This document shows, piece after piece, positions 12,080 through 26,627 of a DNA stretch of 64,000 bases (positions are counted from its first letter, which is position 1; each line of letters starts with the position of its first letter). The stretch is from Isoperla grammatica (Eukaryota; Arthropoda; Insecta; Plecoptera; Perlodidae). Where the stretch lies: assembly GCA_945910005.1 (NCBI GenBank), contig OX246746.1:29954298-30018297 (forward strand), given 5' to 3'. The translations under genes were made by a program, and so were the position numbers. A model generated the notes under the pieces. That model made no database searches and was not told where the DNA came from. It saw only the letters and a list, made by a program, of their open reading frames with translations.

Positions 12080-12563
12080 TCTACGCCATAGGCCCTACGC
12101 CCCACGCTCTACACTCTACGCTCTACGCTCTACGCTCTACGCTCTACGCTCTACGCTCTACGCCCTACGCTTTACGCCCTACGCTCTACACTCTACGCTC
12201 CACGCTTTACGCTCTACGCTTTACGCCCTATGCTCTACACTCTACGCTCTACGCTTCCACTCTCTACGCTCCACGATCTACACTCTACACTCTACACTCT
12301 ACACTCTACGCTCTACGCTTCCACTCTCTACGCTCCACGCTCCACCTTCTACACTCTACGCTCCACGCTCTACGCTCCACGCTCTACGCTCCACGCTCTA
12401 CGCTCCACGCTCTACACTCTACGCTCCACGCTCTACGCTCCACGCTCTACACTCTACGCTCCACGCTCTACGCTCCACGCTCTACACTCTACGCTCCACG
12501 CTCTACACTCTTCACTCTACGCTCCACGCTCTACGCTCTACGCTCTACACTCTACACTACTCT
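12080..12563 (+). repeat. Degenerate heptamer minisatellite (CTCTACG)n
   Basis: About 480 bp of 7-bp units, mainly CTCTACG with frequent CTCCACG and CTCTACA variants and some irregular units. Higher-order blocks alternate the ACG and CCACG variants in the second half. The 115-codon plus-strand frame here is a translation of the repeat. Confidence 0.95.
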
Positions 12564-12914
12564 GTAGAAAATATTGATGTAATTATCAGGGTTGGTATTT
12601 CAAATTTATTTGTAATGAAGTAAATTTAAAATATCAACGATACAAATGAATATAAAAAGTTCTTTAAAAGAGTATTAAGTTCCTTCAAAGCCAAATTTAG
12701 CTGGTTTTTAACCTTTTCAATGTGTTGTATAGGAGTATTGATACGGGAAACAGTAATTTTCCGTGTTTTAAATATTCCCAACAGTCTTTCCTCTCAATAA
12801 TTTCCATTTTAGAGAAAGCGTTTACGAAATGTATTCGCGTTACCCACTAAATTCCTCAGACGACAAAGGATAATTGCAACGCACCTATCGAGTGTCTATC
12901 GATGCATCTATTTC
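12564..12914. other. No gene recognised
   Basis: AT-rich spacer between the heptamer minisatellite and the (CTAT)n array. Confidence 0.5.
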
Positions 12915-14443
<1,529 letters not shown>

Positions 14444-17400
14444 CCACACAGTTCCAGTATAGATAGCGCGCTTATGTTCCAACCATAAATAATATACCCT
14501 CCCTCCGCAGGTTGCAATCGATAAAATTGGCCGGATGCGGAGTGAACGAGTGACTACGCCAAGTCGTAAACCTCCTGGGTAATTGGTCTCCTTGAAGACT
14601 CGATCCGACTCCCGAAGCCGTCTGGATACCGCATGGTACAATGCGCACAACTGCTTCATACCTAGGCCTACTACACAAACAGTGCATTACATTTCGATTA
14701 TGGGCGAGGAATCCTAATGCACATGTCATTCCTGTTTTACTGACATGGTTTTCAATTTTAATGTACCTCTTTTATGTGCAGTAAAATTTTAATTTGACAA
14801 AAGGAGGAGCACTAAACTCAACATATTTTATTGTCCGTTCTCAAACAACATTGACTACTGATGCAGACGTCTCGTCTTGGTCAACAGAGAAAGTTGTCCG
14901 GAATGTATTGCAGGCCCTAAAATACTGCGAAATTCCTGGACGAAAGCGACACTGCATGACAGTTCTGGCGTCTGTCAAACTGTTGAGACCTCAAGATTTA
15001 TTCCGGAAACTCCGAACGTGATGGATGTTCTGGTGGTGCAATAAAACGAGTGGCGGACTTGCTACGTTCTTAACAGGCCTTTCACCGTTTGCAATTCTTT
15101 CTTACGATCCAATTTGCAGTTGATTGTAGGTCCATCATCTATGCTATACTTTCTCTTAGTCGCCGAGGCCTTGGCGAGATAGTTGTTGTATACGTTCATG
15201 AATCAATCATTCAATACTGCGTTGATTTTCGATAACCCTCATTTGTAAGGTTTGAGACTACGATCTGGTGTTATGAACAGGAACAAGACAACTGTCGATT
15301 GGGGAACGTGGTGAGAATCTGTCCTCTGGCCACGTTTTTGAAACTGCAGGCGTTGGTCGGAAATAATTTAATTCGTTCATTTTCGTTAAATTTGTGGTTT
15401 AAATTGGTGGTATGGATTAGAATTAAACGATCTTATAAAATTAGTTAGCCAAGTTATCTCAACAAATTAATAAATGTAGTGAGCCCCTTATTTATGAAAT
15501 AATTGTTGATCTAACAAAATAATATTAAGACAGATTTGCTAACTAACTGTAGCCGCATTTGTTGTTTTAATAAGAAAACATACGCAATGGAGCGCGAAAT
15601 TAAATATACGAACCAATAGGCAACATACATAGATGAGAAATAACGATCTGTTACTATATATATAAAGATTAGTGCAGAGTTAGTAAATGTGTTCTCACCG
15701 TCCCTTGATTTACTTATGTCTTATACCTTACATCCTTCGTTTCATTTTACCCGTCCTCCGGCATTTCATATACTATTTTGCACGAACTTTTGTACGTAAA
15801 GACTGAGAGATAAAACAGCCATTATCAACGCTTCTAAATGGCATTCGCAGGAGGTGAGAGGTATGGCCTTTGACCTGTGTTACAACGGCAAGTAATATAG
15901 ATATGGATAGATAGATAGATAGCACAGTTGGGGGCAATCTTTGAATCACTTTCTAGGCCATGCCCAGTCACACGTGAATGAAGCAATCAATGCTTCTATG
16001 TTGTTACACCATTATCTCATTATCTCCATCAAAATCATTATCATTAGCCCAAGAAAAGGGTATTATATTGCAATAAGTATAACGACTAAACCTTCCGGCC
16101 ACATCAAGACTGGTTATTAGTCTTCACTTTGAAAGAGCTGGTCATGGTAAGTAGCAATGTAACCTACAGTTAATCATTAATTAAATGCAGATACAGTTTT
16201 ATTTACATTCTCAGGTGGAAGCGCAGGTGAATCGTACAACTCGTTTTTATGGACTCGTGTTACGGCTGTTCACGCCGGGATCTATTGTACCAAATCAATC
16301 TTCTAAATATAGCAATAATCAAAATGACAACGATTCAAGATTGCAGTAAAAACGGTTATTTAATCCTAATGATCACTAGATCTGGGATCTTTTTACAAAT
16401 CATTTTTTATTTTTTTATTTTCTTCCATTTTCATTTCACTTTTGCGTTTTCCGTATTTTCTCTTCTTTATTGTTGTAGTATTTGACTTCCTTGTTGTTGT
16501 TTGTTATCTTATTTACCTCCCAGCTTTGTTTAATTAATTTGCACCAATACACATGTTTACTTTCCCTGTTGACACACCTTACACTTACTGCATATAAAAA
16601 AACATTTGCTTCTTTCTTATATCTGAAATTTGTACCTTATTAATTCGATAAAGTTGTTTGTATTATCATAAATAATTTTTTTTGTAAGGTGGTGTTGTTT
16701 GAGCTTTTTATTTTACAAAAATGTTTATTGACATCCTTTTTCCAACATGTTTGTATCTCAATCAGATATGCTTTAAAAGTCGCACTTAAAATGCGCGAGT
16801 GCAAGGCAAAAGCTTTATAAAATGCTCTTCTCATTTTTCACGCATTGAGAAAATATATTGTAAGAAAATGTATTGTATATGTAGAAAGATGGTTTCAGTA
16901 TATTCGGAGGAGTCGACTTTTATTATTACAATTGCTACTACATCCCGTATGGAATACAAAGCTTTAGCTGAGTTAAATCCTGTGTAATACGCAAAATACA
17001 CAATTATATTGAATAAACTTTTAAAGTGCTTAAACAGGTGGCACTAATTTAATTGACTTTGGCATTTGTATTGTATCGTTTGCAATGTAAATAAATAATC
17101 TATGCCTGCTTTGACATAAATGATATAATCACCCTGTGACTTACTTAAAATCATTACAAGTATCAGCAGTGTGCAGGACCGGTATGGTAATTCTTGCAGT
17201 AGGGCTTATTGATTGAATGACCTTCTTGCTCCTCTTTTGGTGTGCTGACCCCTGCCCAGTCGCCCCATAGAACAACCTCTAATGGATGTCGCATGTCAGC
17301 GGTCTCCAAGATTTGCTACGCAATTCTCAATAAATTTATTCCAGAACGTATAAGAGGGTAGCTGATGGCTATGTATAAAATATTACGCTAAGGGAGCTTG

Positions 17401-17630
17401 GCCAAAGTTTTGAATAAAAGATGGTAATAGACCTGCCTTATGAACTCCATATTAAGTCCACGTGATAAATTCGGCGTAGCATAATGTTCTGGAGTCGCAC
17501 CGAGCCTCGGGCAGGTACTTAAACCTGCAATAACAGACGCCCCTTTCACTTTTTAATTGCCTGATCAGCTACGCCAGAAAGATGGCCTATCATCTTATAA
17601 ATCTCAAGCACTCTCAGAAGCTGAACCTTT
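14444..17630. other. No gene confirmed; one unexplained ORF at 14794-15021
   Basis: A 76-codon plus-strand frame at 14794-15021 includes the segment WSTEKVVRNVLQALKYCEI, with fairly protein-like composition, but no family is recognised and no splice sites were verified. A pyrimidine-rich CTCTTTTATGTGCAG lies just upstream at about 14767-14781. The rest is AT-rich unique sequence with a short (GATA)n at 15908-15921. Confidence 0.35.
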
Positions 17631-17701
17631 GAGACTGAACTAAGTCGTAAGAGTAAAAATAAAATTCATGCATTAATGATGAGGGAACGAATTAAGGAGA
17701 A
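17631..17701 (+). repeat. 71-bp repeat preceding the (CGCAT)n array
   Basis: Begins GAGACTGAACTAAGTCGTAA and ends AATTAAGGAGA. An almost identical 71-bp copy lies at 19027-19097 with about four differences. Each copy is followed within 20-65 bases by a long simple-sequence array, which suggests a dispersed element that carries or attracts microsatellites. Confidence 0.85.
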
Positions 17702-17721
17702 GCTTCAACTGCAGTAAATGG

Positions 17722-18082
17722 CGCATCGCATCGCATCGCATCGCATCGCATCGCATCGCATCGCATCGCATCGCATCGCATCGCATCGCATCGCATCGCA
17801 TCGCATCGCATCGCATCGCATCGCATCGCATCGCATCGCATCGCATCGCATCGCATCGCATCGCATCGCATCGCATCGCCTCGCATCGCCTCGCATCGCA
17901 TCGCATCGCATCGCATCGCATCGCATCGCATCGCATCGCATCGCATCGCCTCGCATCGCATCGCATCGCATCGCATCGCATCGCATCGCATCGCATCGCA
18001 TCGCATCGCATCGCATCGCATCGCATCGCATCGCATCGCATCGCATCGCATCGCATCGCATCGCATCGCATCGCATCGCATA
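17722..18082 (+). repeat. (CGCAT)n pentanucleotide array, about 360 bp
   Basis: About 72 units of a CpG-containing pentamer, GCATC in phase. Rare GCCTC variants occur at 17878-17893 and 17950. Frames run through on both strands (129-158 codons) only because a 5-bp repeat without stops is open in every frame. Confidence 0.98.
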
Positions 18083-19026
18083 TGAAATCAAATTTACGTC
18101 TAGTCTGCATAATAATAAATTTCGGTTATTGAATTTTCTAAAGATATGACAACAAACCATTGTTGTATAAAGAAGTGACAACGGCTCGAGTAGTACGTTT
18201 CACTATTTTATCTACGAGGCAGTAGCCAAGTAATTAATAAACATTGATTTTACATTGATATTGACGTCACAAGCCGGTTAAATATAAAAGTGCTGGAAAC
18301 AGTTTATTTTAAAACTTTACAATTACATTTCTGGTGTTTTCGGATGAAGATCTATCAAGTCACACGTTTCCATAGATGTATAAAATCCAGGCACATCCCC
18401 TGTTATACGATGCTGTAAGTTCCGCGTGATCAGTAACGTCAACGCGTACTCGAAGCTGCGTCAGAGATATAAAGTAAGTTGGGCCGACTTTATAGAACAT
18501 GCGGGCGCGAAGTTTATTAATGCCTCAAGTTAGTCATAAAATGTGAGACATATTTCAATGGTCTCTAAGCTTCTAGCAATAAACTCGACTGGCTTCTGGC
18601 TGCCTTAGATTTGATTTATTGACGGTTATATCCGAAGAAGTTGCCATGTAGCAAGCGAGACCATTGCGGCCACCACGGCGAAAAGTTAATAAAAAAAAAA
18701 CCAAGTGTGCCTTGAATTTTATCATTTCATATTGATTAACACTGGCCAGAGTCTCTCGCCCGTGACCGTGTGTGTTTTCGTGATATGGTACATTTCTGAC
18801 TGTACTGCCCATAAATTTGGATTAAGCCCAGTAATGTGGTAGAACCTTGTTTTTGCAAGATGCAAATCTAAATAGGAGTGGAGGATGGACCGTTCCATAT
18901 TGAAAATACATATACAAGGGCACCATTCCTGTACACCCAAAAGGGTAATATAATATAACAAATGAAATCTAATGTTATGTTAACCGTATATTAAACTAAT
19001 ATATATATATATATATTTATACCTGT
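18083..19026. other. No gene; short (TA)n
   Basis: Unique AT-rich DNA, with a short TA dinucleotide tract at about 18998-19016 just before the second 71-bp repeat. Confidence 0.5.
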
Positions 19027-19097
19027 GAGACTGAACTAAGTCGTAAGAGCAAAAATAAAATTCATGCATTAATAATGAGGGAAAGAATTAAGGAGAC
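19027..19097 (+). repeat. 71-bp repeat preceding the (TATG)n array
   Basis: Second copy of the sequence at 17631-17701, same strand. Here 63 bases separate it from a (TATG)n array, whereas the first copy is separated from a pentamer array by about 20 bases. Confidence 0.85.
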
Positions 19098-19160
19098 GCT
19101 ATGTAAATATAATACCTATTAACCAGAGGTTCCTTCGACATCCACCAGGATTGCAGACAG

Positions 19161-19987
19161 TGTATGTATGTATGTATGTATGTATGTATGTATGTATGTA
19201 TGTATGTATGTATGTATGTATGTATGTATGTATGTATGTATGTATGTATGTATGTATGTATGTATGTATGTATGTATGTATGTATGTATGTATGTATGTA
19301 TGTATGTATGTATGTATGTATGTATGTATGTATGTATGTATGTATGTATGTATGTATGTATGTATGTATGTATGTATGTATGTATGTATGTATGTATGTA
19401 TGTATGTATGTATGTATGTATGTATGTATGTATGTATGTATGTATGTATGTATGTATGTATGTATGTATGTATGTATGTATGTATGTATGTATGTATGTA
19501 TGTATGTATGTATGTATGTATGTATGTATGTATGTATGTATGTATGTATGTATGTATGTATGTATGTATGTATGTATGTATGTATGTATGTATGTATGTA
19601 TGTATGTATGTATGTATGTATGTATGTATGTATGTATGTATGTATGTATGTATGTATGTATGTATGTATGTATGTATGTATGTATGTATGTATGTATGTA
19701 TGTATGTATGTATGTATGTATGTATGTATGTATGTATGTATGTATGTATGTATGTATGTATGTATGTATGTATGTATGTATGTATGTATGTATGTATGTA
19801 TGTATGTATGTATGTATGTATGTATGTATGTATGTATGTATGTGTTTGCTTGTATGTATGTATGTATGTATGTATGTATGTATGTATGTATGTATGTATG
19901 TATGTATGTATGAATGTATGTATGTATGTATGTATGTATGTATGTATGTATGTATGTATGTATGTATGTATGTATTCATGTATGTAT
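19161..19987 (+). repeat. (TATG)n microsatellite, about 825 bp
   Basis: Nearly pure tetranucleotide array with an interruption at about 19841-19851 (TGTGTTTGCTTG) and single variants near 19912 and 19976. The 249-306 codon frames on both strands are repeat translations such as Tyr-Val-Cys-Met or Tyr-Ile-His-Thr. Confidence 0.98.
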
Positions 19988-21054
19988 GCACGTTTCATTC
20001 GACTTGTTTGACAATGCAATGTAATTTGATTTAGGGGAGGTGACTGTGAATAGTTTTCTTTTTAAATTTTCTAATCTAATATTATATAGAATATCATGAA
20101 CCGCTAAAAAATGACGTTCGCTAATTCATTACGTTCTAAACGTAACCAAAATCATCTGATTTCTGTACCTCAGGCTAACCAGACTCTTCTATCGCCATTC
20201 TCCAGTATTCTACGATGGAAATGATTGATTTGTTGTCCATGGTAATTTAGTTAGCTTCAGTGGATGGTTGTATACTATGCAGGTTGTAGTCAGTCCCCTG
20301 AGAGTTCTCTTTAGTATCGAGACAACTGTGTGGTTATGTTTGTACAAGAAACGCTCACCAAATGGAGTTGAACAGTTCCTGTCACATTTGAGATCAATTG
20401 CACCTTGGCTAGAGAATCCCACATGGAAACGTACGGTGTACAATCATTAAAGGTTGATAACTTGAGATGGGTGTATTTAAACAAAAAAATTTATGTATTA
20501 ATTGATATCTTTGCCTTGTCCTATTTTGCCGATATTCATTCCATCGCAAGCAGTCATTTTTTTCGTAGCATTTAAGAAGGGGGGATACTCCAGATACCTG
20601 TATAAAAATCGCATAAAATTTTCATTTTTAAAAAATTATATCTCAAGAAAGCTACTCGAAAACGAAAATCTGAGTCCATAGCGCACGGTAGTTTGGTAAG
20701 CCTGATAGGCCGACTGATCAATATATCAAATATTATAATCAGTAGGGTTTTTATTATCATTCTTAAATTCATATTTAGTATTAAAGATTCATGCCAAATA
20801 TCAAGCAGCACCCCAACCGTGTGATCTACCGTAGACGGAGCGCGGTGTTAAAACAAATTACTGAAGATTCGAATAATTTTTGGCTTCAAGCTCAATCAGC
20901 TTCTGTCAAATGTGTGTGAACTGACCACCGTTGTAATCATAACAGTTTATTGGTTTAAATTGCCAATTCCATCTGAAACCAATGTACCTGACCATGCACC
21001 GGGTGTTTAGATTGCCAATTCCATCTGGAACTCAATTAACCTGACGATACGCCG
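19988..21054. other. No gene; short direct repeat near 20957 and 21011
   Basis: AT-rich. The words ATTGCCAATTCCATCTG and ACCTGAC occur twice, around 20957-20992 and 21011-21045, a small local duplication immediately left of the hAT element. Confidence 0.45.
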
Positions 21055-23196
21055 CAGTGGCGGCCCGACCATACAAATTTGGGGCCATGGCCCCGCGAGC
21101 GTTAAGGGGTGGGTGGGTGGTTGGGTGGGTAGGTGGGTAGGTAGATATAGTTGGTCGAAACCATAAATTAAACAGGTTATTGTAAAACAAAATGAGTTGT
21201 AAAGAATATGATAATGCGTATCTACAGAATACTAATACAGAAACACTTCTAATACAACAACTTGGCGTAAAATAGAGAACAAAATCATCTTTCCTTAAAA
21301 GCCAAAACGACTTACAAACAAAACATTCTAATTGCGCGCTTAAAAAAAAATAGAGGGCCGTACCTGTAGCGAGCGTCCTGTTACTGTCCACCCCTAATGG
21401 ACTACCCTAATGATACTATCTTGTGAAAAAGACATTAAGATCGACATCGACGCTGCAATTGATGAATTCGCTTCCAGGTCTACACTGCTCTCCAAAATTC
21501 TGCTGTTTAAATGTGTCAAAATCACAAGTGCTCCTTCTGTTTGACCAACATGTATACTTTGCCATATTTATGAAAATATCAGAGTTTTCATGAGTGAACT
21601 TTTAACCCGCGTCTAACGTTACGAATTATAGACCTGCACCAACATGAAAGGAATATTATCATAAGCGTAATGCCATTTTTTTTTATAAAATACCATTAAC
21701 TTTTTTCATAATCAGGTAAAATCAGATTTAAGTTTAGCAATGTCATTTGTAAATAATCAACATATTCATTTTGTTACGCCGATAGCTTAAGTTTCGATTT
21801 TTAAAGGTGTGTATAAAACGTGAAATAACCACCTCTGGTGGCCGTGGCATCGCCCCACAACCCTCCTGACTTCGAATCTTCACCCCATCCTATTACGCCA
21901 TTATGAATACTGTCTAGAATACCTAAATGACTATACTGTTAAAATCCAGTTATCTTGTTAAATCCCATATTAATTGTCTACAATAAATGAATAATCAATA
22001 TTACATAACACGAATAAAATTAATAATTTAGAATTTAAATAAGACCATGTATAGGCCTATTGGCAGTGGCGTAACTAAGGGGGGGGGGTTTAGGGGTTTA
22101 ACCCCCCCCCCCCCGAAACTACATCGAGAATGACTTCAGTGTATAACAATCGAAACAAATAATATTTTCATTATACTTATCATACCACTTCACTTAGATA
22201 AGATGTATGATTTCTTTCAATAACTCAATTATATTTATATGTTCATCTACAACTAATATACCTTTCGTTCGAACCAGTAAAAGTAAGGGTTCCTATAAAT
22301 AAAAATGCATTAATCTAATATTACAATATGACGCTCTGTGAATTAAAATTTAAATGTATGTTACTTCTGACTTGTGACCACAATGTTTCACTTCATCTTG
22401 AGATTATATTGAATAACCATAAAACATTAAAAACACAATTTCTATGCAATTCTTATTTAGAAAAATAATTAATACCTACTGTAACATTGTAACTTCAATA
22501 TAATACAAACAAACGATTCGAGTAGTATTATTTGAGTCTAAAAGACACGAAATAATAATTATAGAAGTGAAAAAAATTTCGTCTTTGGCGAAATGGCCTC
22601 CGGCGGCTGGGGCTTTGCCCCAGACCCCTTTCAGTCCCCTCATCTCACTTTTCCCAAATTAACCCCCCCCGAAATAATTCCTAGTTACGCCACTGCCTAT
22701 TGGTGAAGTCAAAAATCGTATTTGGCGCTTGCTTACTGTCGGCTCACCAACGTTTCAATTATGTTTTTAATAACACATTTGTGTTAATTAACAACACATC
22801 ATTTTATATAAACAACTTTTCTTTTCATTTAATTCTAAACTAATAACGTGTTATGAACATTTTTCACCCCTCCCTCTTAATCCTATTCAATTTCAAAGAA
22901 TCAAAAATATGAAATTATTTAAGAGCCATGCATCCATGCATGACACTTACAATGGAAGAAAATCTGAAAAGCAAACACGAGTTATACATTTCCAGACTGC
23001 CTCTACTCCTCTACAAACGCTTAAAACCACATTAAAAAAACTCTAAAAAAAATTTTGCTTGCCGCGCTGTTGTGGGGGGCATCCCCCCACACCCCCCATT
23101 CATTTGCACCCAAAGTCAATTTCCACGCAGTCGGTGGTGGGTGGTATATGCTACGAATTTGGCCCCGGGCATTTCAAGGAGGTCGGGCCGCCACTG
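21055..23196. mobile_element. hAT-type element (outer), 2142 bp including a nested insertion
   Basis: Starts CAGTGGCGGCCCGACC and ends with its exact reverse complement, GGTCGGGCCGCCACTG. It is flanked by a perfect 8-bp duplication ATACGCCG at 21047-21054 and 23197-23204. An 8-bp duplication with CAGTGG-type ends is characteristic of the hAT superfamily. A second element (22064-22695) sits inside; without it and its duplication the outer element is about 1.5 kb. No transposase coding region is evident, so it is non-autonomous or decayed. Confidence 0.9.
22064..22695. mobile_element. hAT-type element (inner, nested), 632 bp
   Basis: Starts CAGTGGCGTAACTA and ends TAGTTACGCCACTG, a perfect 14-bp inverted repeat, with an exact 8-bp duplication CCTATTGG at 22056-22063 and 22696-22703. 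Near its right end is a GC-rich module (GGCGAAATGGCC, then GGGGCTTTGCCCCAG) also found in reverse at 26515-26570 and at 49857-49910. It interrupts the outer element and is therefore younger. Confidence 0.95.
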
Positions 23197-23343
23197 ATAC
23201 GCCGGCTGATAGGTCAGTCGTAAGTCGTTTACACTTTACCACAATAATAATTTCTCATCGCACATTGTCCATATACTCACGTAGTAATAGAACATCCCAT
23301 CGTGGGACTAAAAAACATAAGCTCTCGTCTGTGCATCATGCAT

Positions 23344-24136
23344 GAGCTTGCGACGAGACACTACCTATATAGTGTACGGCTATCGTGGCGCTACTTAGAG
23401 GCTTGCGACGGGACACTGTACCTATATAGTGTACGGCTATCGTGGCGCTACTTAGAGGCTTGCGACGGGACACTACCTATATAGTGTACGGCTATCGTGG
23501 CGCTACTTAGAGGCTTGCGACGGGACACTACCTATATAGTGTACGGCTATCGTGGCGCTACTTAGAGGCTTGCGACGGGACACTACCTATATAGTGTACG
23601 GCTATCGTGGCGCTACTTAGAGGCTTGCGACGGGACACTACCTATATAGTGTACGGCTATCGTGGCGCTACTTAGAGGCTTGCGACGGGACACTACCTAT
23701 ATAGTGTACGGCTATCGTGGCGCTACTTAGAGGCTTGCGACGGGACACTACCTATATAGTGTACGGCTATCGTGGCGCTACTTAGAGGCTTGCGACGGGA
23801 CACTACCTATATAGTGTACGGCTATCGTGGCGCTACTTAGAGGCTTGCGACGGGACACTACCTATATAGTGTACGGCTATCGTGGCGCTACTTAGAGGCT
23901 TGCGACGGGACACTACCTATATAGTGTACGGCTATCGTGGCGCTACTTAGAGGCTTGCGACGGGACACTGTACCTATATAGTGTACGGCTATCGTGGCGC
24001 TACTTAGAGGCTTGCGACGAGACACTGTACCTATATAGTGTACGGCTATCGTGGCGCTACTTAGAGGCTTGCGACGGGACACTACCTATATAGTGTACGG
24101 CTATCGTGGCGCTACTTAGAGGCTTGCGACGGGACA
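23344..24136 (+). repeat. 55-57-bp minisatellite, 14 copies plus a partial
   Basis: Units start GCTTGCGACGGGACACTA and contain ACACTA-CCTATA-TAGTGT, a small inverted repeat able to form a hairpin in each copy. Most units are 55 bp. Those starting at 23344 (57 bp; it has CTACC, so another difference), 23401, 23953 and 24010 are 57 bp; the last three have CTGTACC for CTACC. GCGACGAGAC variants occur in the first unit and in the one at 24010. The short frames across it are not genes. Confidence 0.95.
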
Positions 24137-25688
24137 CTATACATCAGATTAGGGTGCACGCGTTACATTGAAATATGAATTACAATGCGCAGTTATATAC
24201 CGAGCACATCTGCTCTGATTTTCCTTTCAACAATTCAATATCTCATGGTTCAAGAAACTTCTTCAATAGACATCACTCTTTACAACATTTCCAGGCTGAA
24301 TGAAATTCAACCCATAGAGTTCAGATTTCAACATAAGCTAAGCCTCGTTCCTGAGAGGATATCTGTTCACAAATAAGGGCAATACATGATATTATGAATT
24401 TCGTAGAACATACTCCGTCTAATTGATAATCCCTTCGTTATTTCGTTCTTTATCGTCTGTAAGCCTCACATCAAACCGACAAGGCATCTCCTTAGGTTTG
24501 TTTGCATTCAGATGGGCTTAGTATGCGTTCCCTTCAAAGCTACAACAGAGGTCATGGGAAAAATGGAAGTTTGTGTGGTTCGTTAGTCTTGTAGGTTTAC
24601 CCTTCCTGGCAACTAATTATTATCAATATAATACATTTTACAGTCAGTCAATATCGGTACTGTCCACGGCCGTACATGGTTTCAATGGGCTTGTTGTTTT
24701 GCTTCAATGTCTATAGAAAATGACTACACTTCGTCGTTGCATATAGTTGTGTCAAAGATAACAAATTCGTGGTTGTGTTATTCCTTGGTAAGGACGAAGG
24801 AACAAAAGCCAACCAGAATATCTCCCCAAACTTAATAGAATCCAAATTCTTCCCAAACGAAATAAGCAAAATATTATATTTTTGCTCGAGTTTTCTTCGT
24901 TCTAAACCTCTTTATTTTGTGACATCAAAATATCTCACACATTTTCTTAAGTAAATACTAGAAAATTTCTTCCCAAAGATATAAACCTACCGCCAATTCT
25001 AAAAGTGCGCGACGACACTGTAGTTTTTAATCAAACCTATCCGATTACACCATATCGAAAAAGTGAAAAGTTGGTTCAATATTAGGTTCGTAAAAGCTAA
25101 AAACTATGTACAAAACAAAATGTTATTGTATTGTAACTATATTGTATATCCACCCATACTCTGCAGAACTCCTGCGACTTACGTCTGTTGAATTGCTTCA
25201 AAATTGTTACAAAGTAAAACAAATAATGTAATCTTCTATATAATTTAGTGCTCGTCTTACGAATGTTTCTTTGTTCCAATAAATATTTCCATTATTCAAA
25301 TGTTCTTAAATTTGTATTATTGAAACACACCTTTCCATTTAATTAAGGATAATTTTGAAAAACGGAAATAATTATTGGAACAAAGGAATCTTTTTAAGAA
25401 ATAGCACTAAATTCTCTATGTGATGACATTTTTGGTTTACTTTGCGATAATTATTTTAAAGCAAATTTAACGGTATAACTCAGATGTTCCGCAGAGTACT
25501 TGGACTTATAGCCGAAGTGCTAAATGTTAATTTTGTTTTCATAGAACATGTAGAAACATTACAAGTTTTTTAAATATAAGTGTACGTGAAGAGTTGTGAC
25601 GCTAACCACCTCTATCGGCGAGGCGCGCAAGACAGATCGGCGCATAATACTACTAGTGGTCCCTGGTGGCAACTAAGCGCACTTCTTA
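24137..25688. other. No gene recognised
   Basis: AT-rich unique sequence. Short frames (60-64 codons) have no supporting domain, splice site or codon signal. Confidence 0.45.
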
Positions 25689-25689
25689 C

Positions 25690-25755
25690 GAGTGCCTCGG
25701 TAGCTCCCTCGAGAGCTGTGACTCGAGCGCGTAATTCAAATCACGGGACCGTATA
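25690..25755 (+). repeat. tRNA-like segment
   Basis: GTGCCTCGGTAGCTCCCTCG resembles a box A region and TAATTCAAATCACGGG about 40 bases later resembles box B. The arms are not well paired. Probably a SINE head fragment; it lies in a locally CpG-richer patch (25610-25860). Confidence 0.35.
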
Positions 25756-26171
25756 GCTAGACAATCGAATTCGGTATCCCACGTCGGCTGTTCATCAACG
25801 CGGTTGGGACAACCCTAGGAGAGGTCTACGCGGCTAACAATTGACCGCAGTTGGCGAAGGGTTTTGGGTGAAAAAAAAAACTTTCAGCACAATGCATATA
25901 CTTACAAATCTAGAGCCGGGCTGAACAATGTTTGATTGCGTCAATTATTTCAAAGCGCGACACATATAATCATGTTAATTATATTTTTCTGATCATTTTG
26001 TTTTTTGTGCGAAGTCAATAGCTTATTTTTAAGAGAACATGATGTTGATGAGGTTTTCTGGTTACTTGATCAAAAATCAAATTGCCGGCTATTGCAGCAG
26101 AGCTTTAGCAAGTTGTGAGGTGATATCTTATTTATTCTTTATTTGCATATATACTTACAAGTTTACCAAGA

Positions 26172-26175
<4 letters not shown>

Positions 26176-26240
<65 letters not shown>
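26176..26240 (+). repeat. (ATT)n trinucleotide tract running into gap
   Basis: Nearly pure ATT repeat, with one ACT variant, that ends exactly at the assembly gap; the true array is probably longer. Confidence 0.95.
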
Positions 26241-26440
26241 NNNNNNNNNNNNNNNNNNNNNNNNNNNNNNNNNNNNNNNNNNNNNNNNNNNNNNNNNNNN
26301 NNNNNNNNNNNNNNNNNNNNNNNNNNNNNNNNNNNNNNNNNNNNNNNNNNNNNNNNNNNNNNNNNNNNNNNNNNNNNNNNNNNNNNNNNNNNNNNNNNNN
26401 NNNNNNNNNNNNNNNNNNNNNNNNNNNNNNNNNNNNNNNN
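26241..26440. other. Assembly gap (200 N)
   Basis: Exactly 200 N, the usual size for an unknown-length scaffold gap. Frames crossing it are meaningless. Confidence 0.99.
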
Positions 26441-26489
26441 AACATTAAAAAATGTATGTCAACGAACGCAAAGCGCAAGTTGAACCAGG

Positions 26490-26605
26490 GGAAGGGAGGG
26501 GGGGGGGGGGATTGGGGAGCTGAGGCAGAGCCCCAGTCGCACAAGCCAATTTGCCAAAGGCGAAACTGTTTTTTTCTTATTACTTCGGTTATTTCGAGTT
26601 TTGAT
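26490..26605 (-). mobile_element. hAT-element subterminal fragment
   Basis: A G-run followed by GAGGCAGAGCCCCAGTCG and CCAATTTGCCAAAGGCGAAA matches in order the subterminal GC-rich module of the hAT-type elements at 22580-22640 (opposite strand) and 49855-49915. Terminal repeats are not visible; the left part may lie in the gap. Confidence 0.5.
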
Positions 26606-26627
26606 TAGACTCAAAAAGGCAAATTGA

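Noticed and set aside
14794..15021. 76-codon frame with protein-like composition
   Set aside because: It might be an exon, but no family or reliable splice pair was found, so it is only mentioned within the region entry.
17673..18181. Frames of 129-158 codons on both strands
   Set aside because: The (CGCAT)n pentamer has no stop in any frame; the frames have no other support.
19099..20034. Frames up to 306 codons on both strands
   Set aside because: They are translations of the (TATG)n array.
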